DNA from: Actinocrinis sp046724665
GTDB lineage: Bacteria; Actinomycetota; Actinomycetes; Streptomycetales; Catenulisporaceae
Length of the DNA stretch: 37,201 nt
Assembly: GCA_046724665.1 (NCBI GenBank)
Contig: JBKOWZ010000112.1
Span: 1 to 37,201, forward strand
Reading direction: 5' to 3'
Shown: positions 5,629 to 13,496 of the stretch, in pieces
Numbering within the stretch: the first letter of the stretch is position 1
How the letters are laid out: every line of letters starts with the position of its first letter
Translations under genes and position numbers: made by a program
The notes under the pieces: model-generated
Databases searched by the model: none
Told to the model about the DNA's origin: nothing
The model's input: only the letters and a program-made list of their open reading frames with translations

Positions 5629-8600
5629 TGCCGGACCCACGCATCGCGATCGGACGTGGTCTGGACTTCCTCGCGCATCGTCAGGAGGCTGACGGGCGCT
5701 GGCGTGACTTCGAGATCCGCGAGTCGGGGGTGAGCGACCAGTGGGTGACCGCGTATATCGCGACCTGCCTTGCCCGGATCCGGGCAGCGAAGCCTCTGGT
5801 CGCGGCTGCCCGCGAGTGGCTGGCCGCGGGAGGGGCGGCGGCGCGCGGCTGGGGCTACAACGAGGCGCAGGTTCCGGATGCCGACTCGACCGCCAACGTC
5901 CTGCTGCTGCTCGCCGAGACGGCAAAAGATAACAGGCCCAACGACGAAGTCGCCAAGGCACCAGTGGAACCAGCGGTAGAACCGGCAGCGGCAAGAGGAG
6001 GGGTAGCGGCAGGACCGGTAGCGAAAGGAGGGGTGGCGGCAAGAGGGGTGGCAGGTCCGGCGACGGGAGGAGTGGCGGCAGAAGGACTGGCCGCGCTGGC
6101 GGGTGCGGCGGCTGAGGTGCTCGCGGGGTTCCATTGCGCGGAGGATGGCGGGTTTCGCACTTACGTCCCGCTTCACGCCGAGGGCGGCTGGATGTACGCG
6201 GGCAGCGCGTGGTGTCAATCGCAGCCGTGTGTCACGGGCCTCGCCGGTGAAGCGCTGCACGCTTCGGGCGTGCGACGGTACCGGCAGGTGGCGGCCGCCG
6301 CAGCCGACTATCTGCGGGTGAGGCAAGCTCCCGAAGGATTTTGGGAGGCCTATTGGTGGCACGGCCGCTATTACGCGACGTATCGGGCCTGTCGGCTGCT
6401 CGTCCGCGTGGGGGATCGGGAACGTGCCCGCCGGGCCGCTCAATGGGTGGCGGGCACCATCTCGGAGAGCGGGGCTTGGGCGCAGGCCCCTGATACCGAA
6501 CCCACCGCCTTCGCCACGGCACTGGCGGTCGCGACGCTCGTGCTCGTCGCGGGTGGAACGACGGGTGCTGAACGTGCTGAGCTACTCGGGCCGGCTGAAC
6601 GCGGCGTGCGGTGGCTGCTCGGGGCGCAGGGCGCGGACGGCAGCTGGTCGTCGGCGCCGATTCTGCGTGTGCCGCCGCCGGACGAGCAGCGACCCTGGCA
6701 GAGCCCGGCGCCTGGGCTGCTGTTCGCCGATCAGAACCGGTTGTTCACGACGGCCACGGCGCTCGCGGCCCTGGTCGCCTGGTACGCGGGTGACCAGGGG
6801 GTCCCGAGCCCGACCACATGCGCCGGGACATTCTCGCTGCCGCGAGTATCGCCGGTGCCGGGTGGCGAGATCGACGCGGATCGGCCGACGCCTTTTCAGG
6901 AACTCACGGTTCCCGTGGTCGAGGCGGCGTCCGCGCGGATCGCCGACACGTGGATCGCCGACACGCGCGGCGGCGAGCTTGACCGGCTGATCTCTCCGGC
7001 CGCCTTCGTCCAGCTCAATCGCAGCCTGTTGGGCTGGCTCGGCTTCGCGCTGGGGCCGACCCTCGGGCTCGAGTTCACGCTCTTCCGCATGCCCCGGCAG
7101 GCGATGCTCGACCGGTTGATCGGCGCGCTGGACGGGCAGCCGCCGCGCACTCACTACCGCGCATTCGTCGCCGGACTGCTCGACGACGGCATGGCCGGCT
7201 TCTATCGGAAGTACCCGGTGCTCGCCGGGATCGTGGCGCGGCTGGTCGAGTCGCATGTCGAATCCACCCTCGAATTCCTCACCAGGCTGCGCGACGACAG
7301 CGCTGTCCTCGGCGCGCAGCTGTTCGGCAGGGAACCGGGCCGGGTCGAGGACGTGGTGGCGGACCTGTCCGACCGGCATCACGGCGGCCGCAGCGTGTTC
7401 CGCCTCACCTTCGCCTCGGGCGACCGGGTGATCTACAAGCCGCGCGGCCTGGAGACCGACGTCGTCTGGTCACGGCTGCTCGACTGGCTGGACCGGCACG
7501 GTCTCACGCTGCGGGCGCCCCGGGTGATCGACCGGCGCACCCACGGCTGGACGCAGGTCGTCGATCCGGCGCCCTGCGCGGACGAGGCCGCCGCGCGACG
7601 CTACTTCCAGCGCGTCGGCCGCGTGCTGGGCCTGCTGCACACATTGCAGGCGACGGACTGCCACCTGGAGAACCTGATCGCCAGCGGTGAGCACCCCGTG
7701 CTCGTCGATCTGGAAACGCTCTTCCATCCACGCACGGCCGCGGATCGGCCCGGGACCGGTGCGGTGGCCGGCGCACAGCGGGCCCTCGGGGAGTCGGTGC
7801 TCCGCGTCGGGCTCCTGCCCGAATGGCTGCCGGGTCCGGGCGGGCGCGCCTTCGACATCAGCGGGCTCAGCGGCGGCGGAAACGAGGACACGGCGGCGCT
7901 CGTCCCGCAATGGGACCACATCAACACCGATGCCATGCGGCTCCGTTACCGGCACGGCCGGACCCGGGCGTCCGAGAACCTGCCGAGCCTCGGCGGCGGT
8001 GATCCGTTGTCGGCTCGGGCGCACACAGAGGAGGTCGTGCGCGGCTACCGCGAGATGACTGCGCTACTGGCTGAACATGCCGACGCGTTGACCGCCCCCG
8101 ATGGGCCGATCGCCGCTTTCCGTGCTCTGAGAACGCGATTCATTCTGCGCCCGACCGCTCAGTACTACGGGCTGTTGCAGCACGCGCTCCAGCCCGTGCA
8201 TCTGAGAGACGCAGCCGATTTCGACCGCGCTCTCGACGAGGCGGTCGTCGATCTGTCGAACGGGCACGGCACGCTCGTCGGCCGGCCCTTGCTCGCCTCG
8301 GAGAAGGATGCCCTCACGCGGCTGGACATCCCGCGCTTCAGCGTCCCCGTCGGCGGCGCTGGGGACGAAGGGGATTTCGACAGTGAGTTCCCCGCGCGTT
8401 TCGAGGGGTCGGGCTTTGCCGCGATGAGGGCGCAACTGGACCAGGCCGGGCGCTGCGCGGTCAGTCGCGCGCAGGTCAGGATCATCCGTGCGGCCCTCCA
8501 TGCGGCGGAGGCGGGGGACGAGTCGGCGGTTCTGCCCGGCGCGAGGGAGCGCGGGGCGGATGACGGGGAAGCGGGCCGCCTGTCGTCGGATGAGGGCATT

Positions 8601-9839
8601 CGGCTGGCCATGGAGATCGCGCGGACCCTGGCGGACCAGGCCGTGCGCGCCGACGGCGAGGCGACGTGGCTCGGTCTGACGCGGTCGGCGGGCAGCGACC
8701 GGTTGCGGCTCCAGCCGGTCGGGTTCGACCTCTACAGTGGCGCCACCGGCATCGCGCTGTTCCTCGCGGCCGCAGACGGCCTTGGTGAGGGTGCGTTCCG
8801 TCCGCTCGCTCTCGCGGCGCTCAGGCCACTGAAACGCACCCTGGATGCACCGTCCGCGCGGCGAGACCTGGCTGCCGAGCTGGGAATCGGCGGCGCGCAG
8901 GGCATGGGCTCGATCGTTTACGGGCTTGGTTTGGCCGCTCAGCTCCTTGGCGAACCTGCGCTCTTTGCGGCGGCGGGTCACGCCGCCAGGTCGATCGACG
9001 GCGAGTCGATCCGGGCCGACAAGGACCTTGACGTGGTCGCCGGCGCCGCCGGAGCGGTCCTCGGGCTGCTCGCCCTGCACGCCTGGACCGGTGACACGCA
9101 GCCGCTGGAGCAGGCGCTGCGCTGTGGCCGCCACCTTCTCGCGCAGCGCATCGAGACGCCGTTCAACGCCCGCGCGTGGTCGGTCCGGGGCTGCGTGCCG
9201 TTGACCGGATTCGCGCACGGCGCGGCCGGTATCGCCTACGCCCTGCTGCGGCTGCATGCCGCGACCGGCGAGACCGAGTTCCTGGAGGCCGCCCTCGAGG
9301 GTGTTGCCTACGAGGACGCGCGCTTCGATCCGGCGCAGGGCAACTGGCTCGACCTGCGGGAACACCCCGAGCCAGGCCCGCGATACGGCAACGGCTGGTG
9401 CCACGGTGCTCCGGGGATCGGTCTGAGCAGGCTGGCGCTGATCGACGACCCGTGTGGCTCGAGCATTTCGAGCGCTCGCGACGACCTCGAGGCCGCCGTG
9501 CGCACGGCCACGACGGCGGGCGGCTCGGGGCTGGACAGCCTGTGCTGCGGCACGTTCGCGCGGACCGAACTGCTACTCGCCGCCGGCCTGCGGCTCGGAC
9601 GCCCGCAGCTGCTCGAGCACGCCATGGCCCAAGCCGGCGCGGCCGTCGGGCGGCGGTCGCGTGCGGGAGCGTTCCGCCTCCTGCCCGGACATCCCGTCGA
9701 AGGCGACAGCCCGGGACTGTTCGGCGGCGTCTGCGGCGTCGGCTACCAGCTGCTCCGGCTCTGCGCTCCGGAGCAGGTGCCCTCGGTGTTGTCGTGGCGC
9801 CCGAGCGCCAAGGACGCCTCTCAACTACAAGGAGCCTGA
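5628..9839 (+). CDS. lanM: Class II lanthipeptide synthetase (LanM) fused to an N-terminal terpene-cyclase-like domain
   Basis: ATG 5628 overlaps the previous stop by one base, with GAGAGGAA upstream; the product is 1403 aa. Residues 1 to about 392 form an alpha-barrel domain with three QW motifs of the squalene-cyclase/prenyltransferase fold (R10-W25, A225-W239, R325-W340). They also hold D84-A-D86-S-T-A, close to the DxDD motif of class II terpene cyclases. Residues from about 440 form the LanM dehydratase (DUF4135). It shows K604, D677-C-H679, N682, D694 and E696, with the same spacing as the CylM kinase-like active site as I recall it. It phosphorylates and eliminates Ser/Thr. From about 1030 is the LanC cyclase: H1197 (AHG), C1258 (WCHG) and C1306-C1307 (CCG) as zinc ligands, the ProcM-like Cys-Cys-Cys set. 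Typical LanM enzymes are about 900-1100 aa, so the extra length is the N-terminal domain. The substrate is presumably the peptide at 4115-4384. Confidence 0.93.
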   Translation: MPDPRIAIGRGLDFLAHRQEADGRWRDFEIRESGVSDQWVTAYIATCLARIRAAKPLVAAAREWLAAGGAAARGWGYNEAQVPDADSTANVLLLLAETAKDNRPNDEVAKAPVEPAVEPAAARGGVAAGPVAKGGVAARGVAGPATGGVAAEGLAALAGAAAEVLAGFHCAEDGGFRTYVPLHAEGGWMYAGSAWCQSQPCVTGLAGEALHASGVRRYRQVAAAAADYLRVRQAPEGFWEAYWWHGRYYATYRACRLLVRVGDRERARRAAQWVAGTISESGAWAQAPDTEPTAFATALAVATLVLVAGGTTGAERAELLGPAERGVRWLLGAQGADGSWSSAPILRVPPPDEQRPWQSPAPGLLFADQNRLFTTATALAALVAWYAGDQGVPSPTTCAGTFSLPRVSPVPGGEIDADRPTPFQELTVPVVEAASARIADTWIADTRGGELDRLISPAAFVQLNRSLLGWLGFALGPTLGLEFTLFRMPRQAMLDRLIGALDGQPPRTHYRAFVAGLLDDGMAGFYRKYPVLAGIVARLVESHVESTLEFLTRLRDDSAVLGAQLFGREPGRVEDVVADLSDRHHGGRSVFRLTFASGDRVIYKPRGLETDVVWSRLLDWLDRHGLTLRAPRVIDRRTHGWTQVVDPAPCADEAAARRYFQRVGRVLGLLHTLQATDCHLENLIASGEHPVLVDLETLFHPRTAADRPGTGAVAGAQRALGESVLRVGLLPEWLPGPGGRAFDISGLSGGGNEDTAALVPQWDHINTDAMRLRYRHGRTRASENLPSLGGGDPLSARAHTEEVVRGYREMTALLAEHADALTAPDGPIAAFRALRTRFILRPTAQYYGLLQHALQPVHLRDAADFDRALDEAVVDLSNGHGTLVGRPLLASEKDALTRLDIPRFSVPVGGAGDEGDFDSEFPARFEGSGFAAMRAQLDQAGRCAVSRAQVRIIRAALHAAEAGDESAVLPGARERGADDGEAGRLSSDEGIRLAMEIARTLADQAVRADGEATWLGLTRSAGSDRLRLQPVGFDLYSGATGIALFLAAADGLGEGAFRPLALAALRPLKRTLDAPSARRDLAAELGIGGAQGMGSIVYGLGLAAQLLGEPALFAAAGHAARSIDGESIRADKDLDVVAGAAGAVLGLLALHAWTGDTQPLEQALRCGRHLLAQRIETPFNARAWSVRGCVPLTGFAHGAAGIAYALLRLHAATGETEFLEAALEGVAYEDARFDPAQGNWLDLREHPEPGPRYGNGWCHGAPGIGLSRLALIDDPCGSSISSARDDLEAAVRTATTAGGSGLDSLCCGTFARTELLLAAGLRLGRPQLLEHAMAQAGAAVGRRSRAGAFRLLPGHPVEGDSPGLFGGVCGVGYQLLRLCAPEQVPSVLSWRPSAKDASQLQGA
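5997..6080 (+). repeat. Degenerate 15-bp tandem repeat inside the LanM N-terminal domain
   Basis: Units of 15 bp at 5997, 6012, 6027, 6042 and (after a 9-bp interruption) 6066 encode GGVAA, GPVAK, GGVAA, RGVAG and GGVAA (residues 124-151). The stretch is G/A-rich and uses A-ending codons (gta, gca, gga, aga) that are rare elsewhere in this gene. It sits between two barrel parts, so it is probably a flexible loop that grew by slippage. Confidence 0.75.
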
Positions 9840-9842
9840 CAA

Positions 9843-10649
9843 GTGACCCTGCGGGAGGATCAGCTCTTCGAGTTCGACACCCGGGGCGTGGCCGTCTTCC
9901 GGCAAGCCCTCTCGCCCGACGAGGTGGCCGAACTCAACCACGCGCTCGACGGGCTCCGGCCGAACCCGCTCCCCGTGGCCTTCCCGCTGCTCGAGCTGGG
10001 CGCATTGGGCATGGAGCTGATGGCGCGCGTCCCGACGCTGGAGATCCTGCGCTGGCTGATCGGCGACTACCTGCGGTTCGACCACGGCCTGGGCATCGAG
10101 ATGACCGCCGACGTCGCCGTGAAGGAGAACCTGCACGGCGGCCCCCGCCTCCACCAAGGCGCCGAGCACTATCAGTGGGTCCACGGCCGCATGTACAACG
10201 GACTGGTCGTCGTCATGTACGTCCTGTCGGATGTGAACGAGGGCGACGGCGGCTTCATCTGCGTGCCCGGCAGCCATCGGGCGAACACGCCGTATCGCCC
10301 GCCGGTCGATTCACCCCTGGTGGTCAATCCGGTGGTCCGCGCGGGGGACATGATCGTCTTCACCGAGGCGCTCATTCACGGCACGCGGCAGTGGCGCTCA
10401 GATCGGCGGCGGCGCGCCCTGGTCTACAAGTACGCGCCCGGATACATGGTGCAGAGCCCTTACGAGAACCTCGCTCCGTACCGCGAACTGGCCACCACGT
10501 CATTGCAGCGCGAGCTGCTCAGCCCGCCCGGCACCTCGCTGCGTCCGCGCCTCAGCGCGTTCTCGAGCGCTCAACGGCCGAACGGGAGTCTGGGCCCTCA
10601 GACGGTTCGCACGGTCGTGCCGCAGGCGGATGGGGTACCCGCGCGATGA
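9843..10649 (+). CDS. PhyH-like Fe(II)/2-oxoglutarate-dependent enzyme of the RiPP cluster
   Basis: The GTG at 9843 follows the LanM stop by three bases, and AAGGAG lies about 9 nt upstream. The 268-aa product matches the phytanoyl-CoA dioxygenase family: VVVMYVLSDVNEGDGGFICVPGSH (122-145, read as two joined halves) is the central strand-loop signature. IVFTEALIHGT supplies the distal His179, and the Arg-rich stretch near 187-192 should bind 2-oxoglutarate. The proximal motif is unusual: near residues 98-109 there are H98-G-G and H104-Q-G106-A-E108 instead of a clear H-x-D. A comparable role is the PoyI-type hydroxylase in proteusin maturation, which adds OH to the peptide. Loss of the Asp ligand is also a hallmark of Fe/2OG halogenases, so halogenation is a possibility; E108 could alternatively replace the Asp. 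The 3' end overlaps the radical SAM gene by 4 nt (ATGA). Confidence 0.82.
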   Translation: MTLREDQLFEFDTRGVAVFRQALSPDEVAELNHALDGLRPNPLPVAFPLLELGALGMELMARVPTLEILRWLIGDYLRFDHGLGIEMTADVAVKENLHGGPRLHQGAEHYQWVHGRMYNGLVVVMYVLSDVNEGDGGFICVPGSHRANTPYRPPVDSPLVVNPVVRAGDMIVFTEALIHGTRQWRSDRRRRALVYKYAPGYMVQSPYENLAPYRELATTSLQRELLSPPGTSLRPRLSAFSSAQRPNGSLGPQTVRTVVPQADGVPAR

Positions 10650-12550
10650 GTCAGGAGCACGGTGCCTTCCCCGTCGCGCTGGTGTCGATGCCCTTCGTCT
10701 CGTACCTGCATCCCTCCATCCAACTCGGCCTGCTCAAGCCGATCGCGGAGGCACACGGATTCCCGGTCGAGACGTTTCACCTCTACCTCGACTTCGCCGC
10801 CGCCGTGACGCCCTCGGTGTACGAGGGGCTGTGCAACGACGGGCGTTACCCGCTGGGAGACTGGCTGTTCTCGGTGGCGGCCTTCGGGGACGGCGCGCCG
10901 GATCCCGGCGGCGAGTTCCTCGAGTTCTGCGACGAGCGGGCGAGCGGGCTGCTCGGCGCGACCGGGCGGTCCCGCTCGCAGCTGCTGGCCCTGCGCGACG
11001 AGATCGTCCCCGGCTACCTCGACGGGCTCATGCGCGTCATCGACTGGGGGCGCTTCCGGGCGGTCGGCTTCACCTCCACCTTTCAGCAGAACGCCGCGTC
11101 CCTCGCCCTCGCCAGGAGGATCAAGGAGGGGCACCCGTCGGTCTCGGTGATCTTCGGCGGCGCCAACTTCGAGGACGAGATGGGCGCCGAGTACGTGCGG
11201 CGCGTCCCCTGGATCGACTACGCGATCTGCGGCGAGGGCGACGCGGCGTTCCCCGAACTGCTCGCGACACTCGCGCGCGGCGGCGACCCGTCGGGGCAGC
11301 CCGGCGTGATCAGCCGCGGCGGCCGCGGCCTGGTCCAGGCCGGCCCGGCGCCGCGCACGGCCAGGCTGGACGAGCAGCCGATCCCCGACTACCAGGAGTT
11401 CTTCGACCGCGCCGAGCGGCTGAGGTTCCTCAAGCTTCTGCCGCACGCGCACCGGGACGCGGTGTCGATCCCGTTCGAGAGCGCCCGGGGCTGCTGGTGG
11501 GGGGAGCGGAAGCACTGCACGTTCTGCGGCCTCAACGCCAACGGGATCTCTTTCCGGGCCAAGTCGGCCGACCGCGTCGAGCGCGAACTCGACGAGCTGT
11601 CGGACCGGCACGGGGTGTACTCCTTCGTCGCCGTGGACAACATCATGGACGCCTCGTACTTCAGGACCCTGCTTCCGGCGCTCGCCGCGCGGGGCGGCAA
11701 GTACGAGCTTTTCTACGAGGTGAAGTCGAACCTGCGGCGCGACCAGATCCGGCTGCTGCGCGACGCGGGGGTGCGGTGCGTCCAGCCGGGCATCGAGTCG
11801 CTCAGCACCTCGGTGCTGGGTCTGATGCGCAAGGGCGTGACCGGGCTCCAGAACGTCAACACGCTGCGCTGGTGCCGGTACTACGGCATCGATGTCGAGT
11901 GGAACGTGCTCTACGGATTCCCGGGGGAGACCGAGGAGGACTACGACCAGCAGGCTGCGCTCATGCGCGACCTCGTTCACCTGCAACCGCCGCTGGGCGT
12001 CGGCCGCATCTGGCTGGAGCGCTTCAGCCCGCTGTTCTTCGACCGCGCGGGCTTTCCGGCGCACTATGTGCGGCCACAGGAGGGGTACCGCTTCGTCTAT
12101 CCGGCCTCGATCGACCTGGACAAGGCCGCGTACTTCTTCGACTACCACCTCGAGGACACCCTCCCGGAATCGGCCCTGACCGGCCTGCGCGGCGTCGTGC
12201 ACCACTGGCGGGCGAGTTGGCTGCAGAGCGCGGACGCGCCGGTGCGCAGGCCGCCGTCGCTGGTCTTCCATACCTCGCGTGAGGGGATTCGGATCGAAGA
12301 CGGAAGGCGTGACGGCGCGCCGGTGATCTTGGAGATCCCGGAGCCGTGGGCGTCCGTTTACGTGCATCTCGGTGAGCGGCCGGGCACTGTGGCGAAGGCG
12401 CTGGAGAGCCTGGATCTGACGCACCTGTGCGACGACGCGGACGATGTCGTCGCCGGATGGTGCGCGGCGGGGATCACCGCGCGGGAAGGCCGCTACCACC
12501 TGAGCCTCGCCCTGCCTTCTCCCGCGATCGCCGACGACCCGGGTTTGTAA
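10646..12550 (+). CDS. B12-type radical SAM enzyme, RiPP maturation family 1 (likely peptide C-methyltransferase)
   Basis: The ATG at 10646 overlaps the PhyH stop (ATGA), giving 634 aa. Residues 1 to about 215 resemble a cobalamin-binding Rossmann domain: VALVSMPF at the start, GFTSTFQQNAASLALA near 142, SVIFGGANF near 168 and ICGEGDAAFPEL near 195. The radical SAM core follows, with C283-x7-C291-x2-C294 in RGCWWGERKHCTFCGLN. That CWWG-HCTFCG spacing is characteristic of the RiPP maturation radical SAM protein 1 family (TIGR03975), which includes proteusin C-methyltransferases. WNVLYGFPGETEEDY (about 417-431) is the conserved later strand. The expected reaction is SAM- and methylcobalamin-dependent methylation of an unactivated carbon. 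In this small core V78 and W80 are candidate targets (inference). It is the last gene of the coupled run. Confidence 0.92.
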   Translation: MSQEHGAFPVALVSMPFVSYLHPSIQLGLLKPIAEAHGFPVETFHLYLDFAAAVTPSVYEGLCNDGRYPLGDWLFSVAAFGDGAPDPGGEFLEFCDERASGLLGATGRSRSQLLALRDEIVPGYLDGLMRVIDWGRFRAVGFTSTFQQNAASLALARRIKEGHPSVSVIFGGANFEDEMGAEYVRRVPWIDYAICGEGDAAFPELLATLARGGDPSGQPGVISRGGRGLVQAGPAPRTARLDEQPIPDYQEFFDRAERLRFLKLLPHAHRDAVSIPFESARGCWWGERKHCTFCGLNANGISFRAKSADRVERELDELSDRHGVYSFVAVDNIMDASYFRTLLPALAARGGKYELFYEVKSNLRRDQIRLLRDAGVRCVQPGIESLSTSVLGLMRKGVTGLQNVNTLRWCRYYGIDVEWNVLYGFPGETEEDYDQQAALMRDLVHLQPPLGVGRIWLERFSPLFFDRAGFPAHYVRPQEGYRFVYPASIDLDKAAYFFDYHLEDTLPESALTGLRGVVHHWRASWLQSADAPVRRPPSLVFHTSREGIRIEDGRRDGAPVILEIPEPWASVYVHLGERPGTVAKALESLDLTHLCDDADDVVAGWCAAGITAREGRYHLSLALPSPAIADDPGL

Positions 12551-12694
12551 GAGTTTGAACTGTCTTCCATACCGCAGTAGCCTGCAACGCACCGCCGCCG
12601 ATCACGCGCCTGCAGTGAGCGTCAGCGGCAGGGGATGGACGCTCGCCCGCACGGGGCGGTGAGCGCCGAGCCCACACGCGAGGGGAGCCGCGGC

Positions 12695-13351
12695 GTGTCC
12701 GGGTCGTACGAAGCTGCGCAGCAGAGCCCGGCGACCCGGCGGCGCAGGCCCGCGGGCAGCCGGCGCCGCTCCGGGACGTGGCTGATGGTGCTGATCGTCC
12801 TGGCCTCACTCGCGGTGTTCGCGATCGGCATCTACCACTATGCCACCGCCCACATCACGCCGCGCTTCGACGTGCTGCTCGCGGTCCTCGCGATCGCGTA
12901 CCGCGTCATCAGCCAGCTGATGCTGGTCGCGTCACAGCGGTCCGGCCGGACGGTCAGCTGGAAGCATCTGCACTTCCCCTGGGTGCTGCGCACGATGTTC
13001 GCGTGGACCGCCGCCGTCTACATGGCGGGCTACGTGTATTACACGGTGAAGGTCTACAAGCTGGTGCTCAGCTGGGTGCCGGCGCGGGGGATCGACCATC
13101 TGCGCAGCGGCCTGCACGTCGGGTGGCTGGCGATGGCGATCGGCGTCGTGCTGTGGGCGGTGTGGCTCACCATCGCGCTTGAGGCGATCCGGCTGGTGCT
13201 GCTGTACGTCTTCGGCGTCAGCGTCGAGCAGGAGGCGCAGAGCATGCTGCCGAACTTCCTGGCGATACACGTGGCGCGCGCCGAGGACGCCTACCAGATC
13301 ACCCTCACGCTGTGGTTCGTCAGCCTCTCCTTCTATCGAACGGTTTCGTAG
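12695..13351 (+). CDS. Small multi-pass membrane protein of unknown function
   Basis: The GTG at 12695 has a strong AGGGGAG site 8 nt upstream and is preferred over the ATG at 12635, which has none. The product is about 218 aa. After a basic Arg-rich N-terminus come four clear hydrophobic segments: near residues 27-50 (LMVLIVLASLAVFAIGIYHY), 60-80, 96-120 and 146-178. A weaker one lies near the C-terminus (TLWFVSLSFYRTV). No known domain is recognised. It is 144 bp after the radical SAM gene in the same direction, so it could belong to the RiPP cluster, for example in export or immunity; there is no ATPase or exporter motif to support that. The 3' end overlaps a degenerate LacI-type half-site pair (13336-13349). 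Confidence 0.7.
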   Translation: MSGSYEAAQQSPATRRRRPAGSRRRSGTWLMVLIVLASLAVFAIGIYHYATAHITPRFDVLLAVLAIAYRVISQLMLVASQRSGRTVSWKHLHFPWVLRTMFAWTAAVYMAGYVYYTVKVYKLVLSWVPARGIDHLRSGLHVGWLAMAIGVVLWAVWLTIALEAIRLVLLYVFGVSVEQEAQSMLPNFLAIHVARAEDAYQITLTLWFVSLSFYRTVS

Positions 13352-13376
13352 CGGCGCATACGCGCCTTGACGAGGT

Positions 13377-13390
13377 TCGAAGCGATTCGA
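13377..13390 (+). promoter_or_regulatory. Upstream LacI-type operator copy
   Basis: TCGAAGCGATTCGA differs at one base from the perfect palindrome at 13465-13478 and lies 88 bp upstream of it. A third, weaker copy (TCGAACGGTTTCGT, 13336-13349) overlaps the end of the preceding gene. Repeated sites suggest cooperative binding or looping by a LacI-family repressor not present in this window. Confidence 0.55.
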
Positions 13391-13427
13391 CCGGGTCCAC
13401 CTGGCCCACCTTGCGCACTGTGGACCA

Positions 13428-13456
13428 TTGTGCCGACAACTGCCGGACATTAGCAT
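13428..13456 (+). promoter_or_regulatory. Promoter of the sugar ABC transporter operon
   Basis: TTGTGC (13428-13433) and TAGCAT (13451-13456) are separated by 17 bp, a good SigA/HrdB-like pair. The start of transcription would be near 13463, directly at the perfect palindrome 13465-13478, the classic position for repression. Confidence 0.5.
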
Positions 13457-13464
13457 CGAGTTCA

Positions 13465-13478
13465 TCGAAGCGCTTCGA
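13465..13478 (+). promoter_or_regulatory. Perfect 14-bp LacI-type operator
   Basis: TCGAAGCGCTTCGA is a perfect palindrome with the central CG and GAAGCGCTTC core common in operators of LacI-family sugar repressors in actinomycetes. It lies 18 bp before the binding-protein start and just past the predicted -10, so a bound repressor would block transcription. Confidence 0.65.
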
Positions 13479-13496
13479 CGGCGAGGACGGACTGCG

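Noticed and set aside
8064..9404. Long open frame antisense to LanM
   Set aside because: It is Arg/Gly/Pro-rich, has no domain and mirrors a well-supported LanC-domain sequence; long antisense frames are normal at this GC content.
13367..13372. TTGACG as -35 of the sugar importer promoter
   Set aside because: No acceptable -10 is found 16-18 bp downstream; the pair 13428/13451 is better.
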